A model generated the notes under the pieces. That model saw nothing but the letters and a program-made list of their open reading frames with translations, searched no databases and was not told where the DNA came from. Both the position numbers and the translations under genes were made by a program. Below are positions 34,387 to 43,436 of a stretch of DNA of 64,000 nucleotides, piece after piece (the stretch's first letter is position 1; every line of letters begins with the position of its first letter). This stretch comes from DATFVA01 sp963721075 (GTDB lineage: Bacteria > Bacteroidota > Ignavibacteria > Ignavibacteriales > Ignavibacteriaceae): contig CAVRHV010000016.1 of assembly GCA_963721075.1 (NCBI GenBank), positions 1 through 64,000 on the forward strand, written 5' to 3'.

Positions 34387-35935
34387 TACTACTTTAATTG
34401 ATCTGTTCAATACAGCCCGTCTGCCGATGAACGACTATTCAAACTTGCTATTAAATTTAAAAGGTACATACCTGTTATCACCCAGTACCTTTGTTGAAGC
34501 AAATATTAACTACTACGACGCACATCATAAGACATATGATCCGATATTCGGTGATAATTTTGTACAGTACAGCGATAGTGCCGCTGCAGCACAGTATGGA
34601 TGGGAATATCCATCATATACGGCTTCACCGCAGGCATATGATTTCTACGGTTTTCCGTTTAACAGACCGGGAACCCCGCTTGTTTCCCCCGGAAATAATA
34701 CAGCCAACGGAAACCTGCAGAGCTTTACGAAAGATCATAACAGCTATATAGGAGCTTCTGCTGCCTTCACCGGTCAGGTTGAAAAACACGCTTTGAAAAT
34801 TGGCGGATCATTCCAGAGATGGACAGTAAGACGCTTCCAGGAAACTGATGCCAGCAACTTCCTGACTACAATCCGTCAGTATCCGGATCTGGCAAGAACT
34901 GAAGAAGGAATGAAATTCCTTGCAGCTAAATATTTATACCGTGATTATAACAATTTCGGATATGACATTTTCGGTAATGAAACCGATGCCGGAGAATTTG
35001 CTCCTAAACATCCGGTTTTAGCATCAGGTTATGTTGAAGACAGAATTGAAGTTAGCGATCTTATTATTAACGCGGGATTAAGATATGACTTTATAAATAT
35101 GGACAGCTGGCAATGGGCTAATCCTCGTTTACCGGTTACAGATACTACTCAGACAGCTAACAAGCTGAATACTATACCCGATTCTTCATTGCTTAGTGGA
35201 GATGATTTCAGCTATTTGTCACCCCGTTTAGGTTTCTCATTCCCGGTAACTGACAGAACCGTATTCCATTTACAGTACGGCAAGTTTGTTCAGTCTCCGA
35301 GTCTTGATGTCGCCTACAGAGGTGTTTATCAGGCCGCTCAGATTCTATCTGCATCTAACCTGTTCACTAATCCCATTGCATACAATCCTGCACCTGTAAG
35401 AACGACTCAATACGAAATAGGATTTTCTCAACAGATAACCGATTTCGCTGCTTTCGATCTTACAGCATTCTACAAGGATATTAAAGGTCAGCTGCAGTAT
35501 GCTATAGTTTACAACGAACCCGGAGCTGCAAGAGGCAGTTATCAGGCTTTTAATAACCAGGACTTTACAACAACTAAAGGTCTTGAACTTGCTATTCACC
35601 TGAGAAGAATTGAAAGAATAAGAGCCGAAGTAAATTACACATATTCAAACGCAGCAGGCACAAACTCATTCTCAGGAAGCTCTATTGGTTCGCAGCAGGT
35701 AAATAAAGAAGCTCCTACTGTAATCTTACCTCTTACATATGAACAGACTCATAGAGGCTCGATTTTCCTTGATTACAGATTCGGTAAAGATGACGGAGGT
35801 CCGATATTACAGCAGTTAGGTGTTAATCTTCTGTTCTCATTCAACAGCGGACATCCTTTCACCTATGCCCAATACCACAGGTCTTGGACAAGCATCAGCA
35901 TGGACAGGCGGTCTTATTCCTGTTCAGGATCCTAG
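34322..35935 (+). pseudogene. TonB-dependent receptor, middle barrel part (frameshifted)
   Basis: 537 codons, of which true receptor sequence begins around 34370. The formal ATG at 34322 overlaps the previous frame and its first residues are out of register. The sequence is a run of barrel strands (YSNLLLNLKGTYLLSP; HALKIGGSFQRWTVRRFQET; LIINAGLRYDFINMDS; VFHLQYGKFVQSPSLD; TTQYEIGFSQQITDFAAFDL). It leaves frame at about 35868-35876 (after GHPFTYA), where the following frame continues NTTGLGQASAW. No internal stop occurs, so decay, if real, is recent. Confidence 0.85.
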
Positions 35936-36302
35936 AGGAAGAAGGCCGATTGGTCCTCCTAACTCATCAACAACTCCGTGGGTATATAACTTTGATTTAC
36001 GTATAGATAAGACTGTTAACATTTCTAACCTTGACGTAAACTTCTATGTAACAGTTCAGAACCTGCTTAACACAAAGAATGTTGTCAATGTATACCAGAA
36101 AACAGGAAATGCCTATAACGACGGGTTCCTGAATTCTGCTGACGGTCAGCAGATTATTGCAGGTGAAAGATATACTCAGAGATTTGCTGATCTGTACCAG
36201 GCATTAAACTATGATAACAGAGAAGCTGCATACCAAACTTATGGTTATGATTTATTTGGATCGCCGAGACAACTGCGTGTTGGTGTGTTAATTAATTATT
36301 AA
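35820..36302 (+). pseudogene. TonB-dependent receptor, C-terminal barrel part (frameshifted)
   Basis: 160 codons; genuine receptor sequence begins at about 35873 (NTTGLGQASAWTGG). It contains the last barrel strands (WVYNFDLRIDKTVNISNLDVNFYVTVQNLLN) and ends FGSPRQLRVGVLINY, a standard receptor C-terminus with terminal aromatic. The final gene product would depend on both frames being joined. The neighbouring operon genes are intact. Confidence 0.85.
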
Positions 36303-36313
36303 AGGAGAATTTA

Positions 36314-36355
36314 ATGTTGCCTCATGAAAATTATAAAATTGTGGAGGTTATTTAA
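36314..36355 (+). CDS. 13-codon leader ORF before the large secreted protein
   Basis: ATG at 36314 follows an AAAGGAG site by five bases. The 13-residue frame (MLPHENYKIVEVI) ends with TAA at 36353-36355, one base before the ATG of the next gene. The end of the mini-ORF covers the GGAGG of that gene. This geometry suggests translational coupling. Whether the peptide is made is unknown. Confidence 0.35.
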   Translation: MLPHENYKIVEVI

Positions 36356-36356
36356 T

Positions 36357-39300
36357 ATGAAGAAAATTAATTATCTAAACTTTTTAATAATCCTGGCAGT
36401 ATCCCTTATGATCTCCGCGGGAACTTACGCTGAACAGAAGGACGGCCAGGGAAGAAAACAATCGCACTTTGCGAAAACAATGGATAATCCGCAGCAAAGT
36501 CTGATTGATATAAATAACATTACCTGCTGGGTTGGCTCAGACGGTTATCATGACTGGCTTGTCGGCGGTTCATGGAACGGTGCCTATCCGAATGGAGTTA
36601 ACGCAGGTGCTATCTTCTCTGAAGGTATCGTTTGGGGAGGTAAAGTTAATGATGGAAACTCCCCGACCGTCAGAGTTAATGGTAATACTTATGCCTCAGG
36701 ATGTGCTCCTATAACCCGATTATACCGTGTACGTCCCGATTATCAGACGGGTAACCTTACCCAGGATGCTGCTGACTTTCTGGGAGTTAGTGTAGGCGCA
36801 GTAACTGAAGGCGATATCCAGGCGTTAAGAGATCAGTACCAGAAAGACTGGAATGAGTGGCCCGCTAATGAGGGAGCCCCTTATGAAGATGTAGACGGCA
36901 ACGGAGCATATGATCCTACGATTGATATTCCCGGTGTACCTGCGGCTTCACAGACACTATTCATTAAATATAATGATGAAGGTGATGCACTTTACGGCTC
37001 TCCACCCATAGGTCTGGAAATTTCAGAAACATACTGGGCATATGCATATACAGGCGCCCTCGGAAATGTTATTTACAAAAAAGTTGATATGGTATATAAA
37101 GGAACTGCAACTTCAGCACCTAATTCAAAAATTGAAGATATGTATATCGTTCAATGGGCAGATCCTGATGTTGGAAACTCCACGGATGACTTTGCGGGAT
37201 GCGATACTACATTAAATCTTGGATATGCATACAGTTCAGCTGATCCCGATGCAGTATATAATGGATTGAATCTTGCTCCTCCGGCTGTTGGATACGACTT
37301 CCTCCAGGGAGTTTCCAAGTATACCGGCAACCCGGAAGACAGTGCAATCTTTAATCTGCAGTGGAGACATGGATACAAATATATAAATCGTAAACCTATG
37401 AGTTCCTATGCGTACTTTGCTGCAGGCGGTTCCTGGTCAGATCCTGCCTTTACGTATACAGGAACCCTTGAATTCTACAACCTTATGAGAGGTTATAAAC
37501 CCGATCCTCCTTATCCTGCTGGCGATGCATTCCCGTCTTCTGTTGCAGATGTTACTCCCGAGGGTACTTATCTATTAACAGGTGATCCAGTAGCCGGAAC
37601 CGGTAAACTTGATGGTTCTGTAGATGGACCTGGTGATAGAAGAATAATGGTTACAAACGGTCCTATTACAATGAATCTTGGAGATACGGCAGAGGTAGTA
37701 CTTGCGCTGGTTGGAGGTCTTGGTACAGACCACCTGAACAGTATAACACAAATGAAAACGAATGATGCAACGGCACAGACTGTATTTGATATACTTTTCC
37801 AGCTGCCTACGATGCCGCCGCCAGATGTGCAGACTGCACAGTTAAATCAGGAAATAGTACTTGACTGGGGATCTGATGCACAGAGAATAAATCAAATAGA
37901 AAACTTTACAGGATTAGGATATTCGTTCGAAGGTTACGAAGTTTATCAGCTTCCAACTCCATCAGCAACCATTGAAGACGGTACTCTTCTTGGGGTATTT
38001 GACCTCAAGGACGGAGTTACTGCAATTTATGATACAGTAAGTGATGCAAATGGAACATTGGTCCCGGTTCTTTCAGTAGACGGAAAAGATGCGGGTATTC
38101 AGAGATATCTTACGATAACACAGGACAAAATTAAAAACCAGGCACTGCGCAATGGTCAGGAATATTATTTCGCAGTTGTGCCTTACGCTTATAATCCGGA
38201 TCCGCTGCTGCCATTCCATGCTCTCCGTTCAGCAGTGGTAATTCATACGGTAATTCCTCAATTTCCGCCTCCGGGAACAGCATATAACGGCGCTCCCGGG
38301 GATACTCTGGCAGTCACACACGATGGTCCGAGTGATGGTAATGTGATTCCGCTTATTGTTAATCCTACAGTGCTGACAGGTAATACTTACAAGGTTACTT
38401 TCGACACTGCAAATGGTCAGACTACCTGGAACGTAATTGATCAGACAACCGGTGTGACAAAAGCTTCCGGAGTAATGAACCAGGCCGGAGGTGAGGCATA
38501 TCCTATAGTGGACGGAATAATCGTGAAGGTTACCGGTCCTCAGCCTGACTTTAAGGACTTCCAGGAAGTTTCAAACTCGGCAGGTCCGCACGATCCTACA
38601 TACGCTTCATTCACTTTCAACGGAAGCGGATTCCCATCTTCTTTCGGTCCGGATGTAGACAGACCTACAGCGAATCCGGAAGGTACAACCTGGGGAATCC
38701 AGACCGGTGATAATGGAAGCGGAAGTTTTGATTATGAATTTTTCAAATCACGTGTTCTCAGGAATGATGACGGTTCAAGATTTATTCCATTTGATTATGA
38801 ATTAAGATTTACAGCCGCAGGCGGTAAAGCGAATCTTGCATTCACCGATGGATTAAATGTTGATGTGCCGTTTGAAATCTGGAACATCGGAGTTGCTACT
38901 CCCGATGATCCAAGCGACGATTTCAGAATGATTCCTCTGGTACTTGATAATTTAGAGGATGATGTATTTAATCTCGACGGAATGGACAACCCAATTTCCG
39001 GAGGAGATAATGATCCTGAAACAGATTGGATTTACTGGTATACTCCTGCGGATAAATCACCGGGAACAGCCGGATATGATGCTTATGTAAATGCACTTGC
39101 TGCCGGTGATACAACGACTGCAGAGAATCAGATAGCTGATGAAGTTATGGCAAGATTAGTACTGGTTAATATGAACGGCGGAAGCATAAGTGATCCTTCC
39201 TTCCCTGCAAATGTTGACCAGCAGGTACCACCAACCGGATCGACTTACAGACTGATTAGTACAAAACCTAATGGTGTAAACGATTCCTTTACATTCACAG

Positions 39301-39656
39301 CACCAGCTAAAGGCACATCGGTTGCTAAAGAAGATGTAAAGAAAATAAATGTATTCCCGAATCCTTATTACGGATATCAATACAGAGAAAACTCAAGAGA
39401 TCAGCATTATGTTACTTTCAGTCATCTTCCTTCTAAGGCCACTTTAAGAATCTTTGATCTGAGCGGTGTTCTGGTTAGGACAATTAACCATACCTCAGCA
39501 TCCGGACAGTTCGATAGGTGGAACCTCCAGAACGATACGGGTTATCCGGTTGCTAGCGGTATATATGTCGTATACATTGATATGCCGGACTTAGGCACTA
39601 CTAAAATCTTAAAACTTGCTGTCATTCAGGAACAGCAGATATTGAAAGTATATTGA
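36357..39656 (+). CDS. Very large secreted protein with variant T9SS-type C-terminal domain
   Basis: About 1099 residues from ATG 36357, chosen because GGAGG lies 11 bp before it and it starts directly with a signal peptide (MKKINYLNFLIILAVSLMIS). The body is an uncharacterised beta-rich protein with Asp/Gly loops (YEDVDGNGAYDPTIDIPG resembles a dockerin-like calcium loop) and a fibronectin-like central part. The C-terminal 90 residues look like a sorting domain with NVFPNPYYGYQYRENS in place of NYPNPFNP and the usual LRIFDLSGVLVRTI and ASGIYVVYI. It lies between the TonB receptor and a PorV-like gene, an arrangement implying a dedicated secretion partner. Confidence 0.8.
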   Translation: MKKINYLNFLIILAVSLMISAGTYAEQKDGQGRKQSHFAKTMDNPQQSLIDINNITCWVGSDGYHDWLVGGSWNGAYPNGVNAGAIFSEGIVWGGKVNDGNSPTVRVNGNTYASGCAPITRLYRVRPDYQTGNLTQDAADFLGVSVGAVTEGDIQALRDQYQKDWNEWPANEGAPYEDVDGNGAYDPTIDIPGVPAASQTLFIKYNDEGDALYGSPPIGLEISETYWAYAYTGALGNVIYKKVDMVYKGTATSAPNSKIEDMYIVQWADPDVGNSTDDFAGCDTTLNLGYAYSSADPDAVYNGLNLAPPAVGYDFLQGVSKYTGNPEDSAIFNLQWRHGYKYINRKPMSSYAYFAAGGSWSDPAFTYTGTLEFYNLMRGYKPDPPYPAGDAFPSSVADVTPEGTYLLTGDPVAGTGKLDGSVDGPGDRRIMVTNGPITMNLGDTAEVVLALVGGLGTDHLNSITQMKTNDATAQTVFDILFQLPTMPPPDVQTAQLNQEIVLDWGSDAQRINQIENFTGLGYSFEGYEVYQLPTPSATIEDGTLLGVFDLKDGVTAIYDTVSDANGTLVPVLSVDGKDAGIQRYLTITQDKIKNQALRNGQEYYFAVVPYAYNPDPLLPFHALRSAVVIHTVIPQFPPPGTAYNGAPGDTLAVTHDGPSDGNVIPLIVNPTVLTGNTYKVTFDTANGQTTWNVIDQTTGVTKASGVMNQAGGEAYPIVDGIIVKVTGPQPDFKDFQEVSNSAGPHDPTYASFTFNGSGFPSSFGPDVDRPTANPEGTTWGIQTGDNGSGSFDYEFFKSRVLRNDDGSRFIPFDYELRFTAAGGKANLAFTDGLNVDVPFEIWNIGVATPDDPSDDFRMIPLVLDNLEDDVFNLDGMDNPISGGDNDPETDWIYWYTPADKSPGTAGYDAYVNALAAGDTTTAENQIADEVMARLVLVNMNGGSISDPSFPANVDQQVPPTGSTYRLISTKPNGVNDSFTFTAPAKGTSVAKEDVKKINVFPNPYYGYQYRENSRDQHYVTFSHLPSKATLRIFDLSGVLVRTINHTSASGQFDRWNLQNDTGYPVASGIYVVYIDMPDLGTTKILKLAVIQEQQILKVY

Positions 39657-39664
39657 TTGAGATC

Positions 39665-39691
39665 AGGATGTCCTGTACTACAGGACATCCT
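39665..39691 (+). terminator. Strong hairpin between the secreted protein and the PorV-like gene
   Basis: AGGATGTCCTGT and ACAGGACATCCT form a perfect 12-bp stem with a 3-nt loop, followed after five bases by a short T run. It lies within the operon, nine bases after a stop codon, so it is likely an attenuator or mRNA-stabilising hairpin setting the ratio of the two products. Confidence 0.6.
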
Positions 39692-39719
39692 CTAAATTTT
39701 TAATTTAATTGGAGGAATT

Positions 39720-40760
39720 ATGTATCATTTGAAAAGACTATTATTAATCCTTCTGATATTAGGCTTCTCAGTATCAGAGATTTTTGGTAGTGGTCAGAAT
39801 CGTGCTGGTACTGCGGGAGCTCCTGAACTGAGAATTCCGGTGGGAGCCAGATACCTTGCAATGAGTGGTTCGGCTATCTCGAACGTTTCCGGTCTTGAAG
39901 CTATTTACTGGAACCCTGCAGGAGTTGATCTTAGTTCAACGGATGCAAACGCAATGTTCTCATACCGTCAGTATATTGCCGATATGAGTATGAACTTTGC
40001 TGCAGTCAGCGGAAGATTAGGTGAACTTGGATCGATAGGATTATCATTCAGATCATTAAATATTGGAGATATACCTGTTACAACCATGGATCAACCTGAT
40101 GGTACCGGACAGATAATCAGCCCGAGTTACTTTATTCTTGGTTTAACCTACTCAAAGAGACTAACGGACAGAATTTCTATTGGTGCTAATTTTAATTTAA
40201 TAAATGAGAGTATCGATAGAGTTAATGCAACCGGTTTCAGTTTTGATTTCGGTGTTGAATATAATAATCTGTTTAATGTTCAGGGATTTGCTGTAGGCGT
40301 AGTTGTTAAAAACTTAGGTCCAACTATGTCATTCAGCGGAAACGGATTATATGTTCAGGCCAATGATCAAAATGCACAGAGAGGACCAACATTCTACGAG
40401 TTTTCAGCTTCATCAGCTGATTTACCGTCTGAAATTGGTATCGGTCTTTCTTACAAGAAACAATTTGATGAGCAAAACGCAGTTATGGTTTCCGGAACAT
40501 TCCAGAATAACAACTATACCTACGACGATTATAAGTTTGGTCTGGAATATAACTTCAAGGAGCTGCTCTATGTAAGAGGTGGTTATTTATATACACCACA
40601 GTCTACTGATGACACTCCTAACGTTTGGCAGAATTATACGCTGGGTGTTGGTGTAAATACAAAATCATTCAGCAACATAAATCTTTCAGTAGATTATGCT
40701 TATGTTCCTGCTAAATATTTTGATGCAAATAATGTTTTCTCATTAAGTTTTGGCTTCTAA
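39720..40760 (+). CDS. PorV/PorQ-family outer-membrane protein
   Basis: A 346-residue exported barrel. The signal peptide (about 1-23) is followed by the family signature GAPELRIPVGARYLAMSGSAISNVSGLEAIYWNPAGVD, then repeated amphipathic strands, ending VFSLSFGF with terminal Phe. PorV is the T9SS shuttle that carries sorting-domain cargo to the attachment complex. Paralogues such as this are often encoded beside a specific cargo, here the 1099-residue protein. A GGAGG site precedes the ATG. The operon terminator follows. Confidence 0.9.
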   Translation: MYHLKRLLLILLILGFSVSEIFGSGQNRAGTAGAPELRIPVGARYLAMSGSAISNVSGLEAIYWNPAGVDLSSTDANAMFSYRQYIADMSMNFAAVSGRLGELGSIGLSFRSLNIGDIPVTTMDQPDGTGQIISPSYFILGLTYSKRLTDRISIGANFNLINESIDRVNATGFSFDFGVEYNNLFNVQGFAVGVVVKNLGPTMSFSGNGLYVQANDQNAQRGPTFYEFSASSADLPSEIGIGLSYKKQFDEQNAVMVSGTFQNNNYTYDDYKFGLEYNFKELLYVRGGYLYTPQSTDDTPNVWQNYTLGVGVNTKSFSNINLSVDYAYVPAKYFDANNVFSLSFGF

Positions 40761-40783
40761 ATAGTTATACTATTTGTTAAATT

Positions 40784-40818
40784 AAACGGTTTCTCATGAA
40801 AATGGGAAACCGTTTTTT
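40784..40818 (+). terminator. Rho-independent terminator of the TonB-PorV operon
   Basis: A 14-bp stem with one G-T pair (left arm from 40784, right arm ending 40815), a GAAA tetraloop and a run of six T's from 40813. It ends the 32465-40760 operon. It also shows that an ATG at 40796 is not the start of the following gene. Confidence 0.92.
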
Positions 40819-40843
40819 ATTAACTTTACATAAAATTGCCTCA

Positions 40844-41509
40844 ATGAATTCTATACATACTTTATCCAAATTTCTCCTGGCGGTATTATTAATATTTTTA
40901 TCCGTGACTGCATCTCTGCGTCCGCAGAGTGTTGACAGCCTTGTCGGGAACTGGGAGCTGATTAAAAATGCTGCACAGTGGGATGTTAATATAAAATTTA
41001 AGGAAAACCAGGATTTTTTTGTACAACGTCATTTATCTGCAAAGTACAGCTATCAGCTTAACGGGGATACTCTTATAAGCTTTTTGCAGCGAACATATCC
41101 CGACTCGGAAACAATTATAGATACTAGTTTTATTACTGTCAGGAACGATACAATAATAAGAACATATGAAAAATCCGGTCAAAAGAATTCAATACATATG
41201 ATAAGAGATACCAGTTACGATTATCCCGGTGACAGCATGGAGAACCCGCTTATCGGCAGATGGAAATGGACGTATCCCTCAAGAGATACAGCGGTTGAGA
41301 CCTTTCTAAATGACCACACATGGGATTTCTCCGTTACCGGAAGAATATATGATGGACATTTTGAGGTAAATAAAGATACGTTAACAATGATATACAACGA
41401 TAAAAAGAAGACTAAAAGAGTACATACATTCTGGCTGCAGGAAAATATGCTTGGTATAAAGGATCTTGAAACAAATAAAGAGTATCTCTACAGAAGGATA
41501 AAAAAGTAA
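40844..41509 (+). CDS. Exported lipocalin-like protein
   Basis: About 221 residues from ATG 40844; an ATG at 40796 is inside the preceding terminator and is rejected. A signal peptide (about 1-27) precedes two similar beta-rich halves, each opening with a W-containing block typical of lipocalin-like DUFs (SLVGNWELIKNAAQWDVNIKF; PLIGRWKWTYPSRDTAVETF). The ligand, if any, is unknown. Eight bases separate it from the SGNH hydrolase gene, so they are cotranscribed. Confidence 0.7.
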   Translation: MNSIHTLSKFLLAVLLIFLSVTASLRPQSVDSLVGNWELIKNAAQWDVNIKFKENQDFFVQRHLSAKYSYQLNGDTLISFLQRTYPDSETIIDTSFITVRNDTIIRTYEKSGQKNSIHMIRDTSYDYPGDSMENPLIGRWKWTYPSRDTAVETFLNDHTWDFSVTGRIYDGHFEVNKDTLTMIYNDKKKTKRVHTFWLQENMLGIKDLETNKEYLYRRIKK

Positions 41510-41517
41510 TACCTTCT

Positions 41518-43434
41518 ATGAAAACCAGTAAAAAATATCTGTTCAGAATCATTCTGATACTTTTCCCGGTAATTCTTTTTATCGTGATTGAATTGGCTCT
41601 AAGGATTTTTGGTTATGCAGACGACCTTGATTTTGTTTCAAAAATAGAACGAAACGGAAAGCAGTATTATACAATTAATCAGCTTGTAGGAAAACGATAT
41701 TTCAACAAAGACAGGATGTATTACAGGAAAGGATCTCACGATTATTTTGAAGTGGATAAATCACCCCAAACTATAAGGGTCTTTTGTCTGGGGGCTTCAA
41801 CGATGGCGGGCTTTCCGTATGAATATAATGCTATTCCCTCGGAATTTTTAAGAGACAGACTAACAACGGCTTTTCCCGGTAAAAATATTGAAGTTATCAA
41901 TACGGCAATAGCGGCAACAAACAGTTTTACTGTGGATGAATTTGCGGGTGAACTTGTAAAATATAAGCCGGATCTATTTGTCATATATATGGGTCAAAAT
42001 GAATATTACGGCGTTTATGGTGTGGGATCGACTATTTCAATCGGTAAAAACAGGAGTCTGATAAAGGCATATTTATGGCTTCAGAACTTTAAAACATTTA
42101 TTCTCCTTAAAAATATAATTAACTCTGTCAGCGGCTGGTTCGGAGCAGGCAGCCATCAGGAGAATAAGGTTTTAATGGAGGAAATGGCAAATACATCCAT
42201 TCGATATGACAGCGACGATTATAAGACAGGCGTTAATACTTTTCGTGAAAATTACCGGGAAGTAATCAATACCGCACGTGAAAACAACATTCCTGTTTTA
42301 ATATCCAGTCTTGTAAGAAATGAAAAAAGTTTAACTCCCTTTGTTTCATTTCATTCAGCCGGATTAAGTGATTCTGATAAAACTCATTCGGAGAATCTTT
42401 TTAAAAGCGGCGTTGACAGCATGAATGCCGGGAAATATTCTTCAGCTGAAGATCTGTTTGATAAAGCTATATCAATCGACTCAATGCCGGCAAATTATCA
42501 TTATGCACTTGCAAAATGCCTTGAGGCCTCAGCGAAGTATAACGAAGCGGAAAAAGAATATTCATTGGCTGCCGATCTGGATGGACTCAGGTTCAGAGCG
42601 CCGTCTGAATTTAATAAGATAATATTCGAACTCGGAAAAAAATATAATATTCCGGTTGCGGATGTAAGGTACTTATTTCAAAAGAATTCAGCTGATGGTA
42701 TTATAGGTTCAGAATTGCTGGTTGATCATGTTCATCCGAATATTCACGGATATTTTCTTCTTGCAAAAGCCTGGTATGAGAGTATTGAGCAGCATAAACT
42801 TCTTGATCAGCTGCAGTATAACTTAGAGAGTGACAGTACAATTTGGGCTAAAAGTGCGGTTACTGAATTAGACAGTCTTATTGGCGCCATAAAAATTATG
42901 GAACTGAAAAGCAGACCGCCATTCTCCAAAACGGATTCTGTTTTCAATTATACACCCAAAACTCCAATAGAACAGGTAGCTTATGAATATGCTGTCCTTC
43001 ATAAGATCTCCTGGGCGACTTCTCATTTAAATCTGGCAAAGTACTACCTTACGCTTGGCTATTTTGCAAAATCTTTGAATGAACTCAGGGCTATTCTTGT
43101 TTCCGATGAAGATAATCCGATGGTTCTTAAACTTGCAGGCGATATGGCTTTTCAAATGCGTAATTATAATCGGGCAGAAGCCTATTACCTGAAAGCCAAC
43201 AGGTTCGAAACGAATCAATATATCGAATATAAATTAGGCAAGACTGAACTTCTCCTTGGAAAACCGGATGTAGCCATTCAGTTCCTCAATAGTTCTCTTG
43301 AAAGAAACCAGCAGAGCAGCGATAGGTTTACTCCCGGTGAAATGGAAGATATATATTCAAGTCTGGCTGAGGCATATAATAAAAATAATCAGCCTGAAAA
43401 AGCCAGGGAAATCATTCAAAAGCTGATGAAATAG
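41518..43434 (+). CDS. Membrane-anchored SGNH/GDSL hydrolase with TPR region
   Basis: A 638-residue protein. An N-terminal membrane anchor (about 8-28) is followed by an SGNH-fold esterase: block I FCLGASTMAG (nucleophile Ser), block III VIYMGQNEYYG (Asn), and the catalytic Asp/His pair LVDHVHPNIHGY at about 405. A TPR unit is inserted at about 300-345 (AGKYSSAEDLFDKAISIDS) and further TPRs occupy about 500-630 (YFAKSLNELRAILVSDEDN; YNRAEAYYLKANRF). SGNH enzymes of this build often deacylate or transacylate surface glycans. The inserted TPR within the hydrolase is unusual and may bind a partner. Confidence 0.82.
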   Translation: MKTSKKYLFRIILILFPVILFIVIELALRIFGYADDLDFVSKIERNGKQYYTINQLVGKRYFNKDRMYYRKGSHDYFEVDKSPQTIRVFCLGASTMAGFPYEYNAIPSEFLRDRLTTAFPGKNIEVINTAIAATNSFTVDEFAGELVKYKPDLFVIYMGQNEYYGVYGVGSTISIGKNRSLIKAYLWLQNFKTFILLKNIINSVSGWFGAGSHQENKVLMEEMANTSIRYDSDDYKTGVNTFRENYREVINTARENNIPVLISSLVRNEKSLTPFVSFHSAGLSDSDKTHSENLFKSGVDSMNAGKYSSAEDLFDKAISIDSMPANYHYALAKCLEASAKYNEAEKEYSLAADLDGLRFRAPSEFNKIIFELGKKYNIPVADVRYLFQKNSADGIIGSELLVDHVHPNIHGYFLLAKAWYESIEQHKLLDQLQYNLESDSTIWAKSAVTELDSLIGAIKIMELKSRPPFSKTDSVFNYTPKTPIEQVAYEYAVLHKISWATSHLNLAKYYLTLGYFAKSLNELRAILVSDEDNPMVLKLAGDMAFQMRNYNRAEAYYLKANRFETNQYIEYKLGKTELLLGKPDVAIQFLNSSLERNQQSSDRFTPGEMEDIYSSLAEAYNKNNQPEKAREIIQKLMK

Positions 43435-43436
43435 CT

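Noticed and set aside
33193..36302. Programmed ribosomal frameshifting in the TonB receptor
   Set aside because: No slippery heptamer with downstream pseudoknot is evident at either shift, and TonB receptors are not known to use it; indels are simpler.
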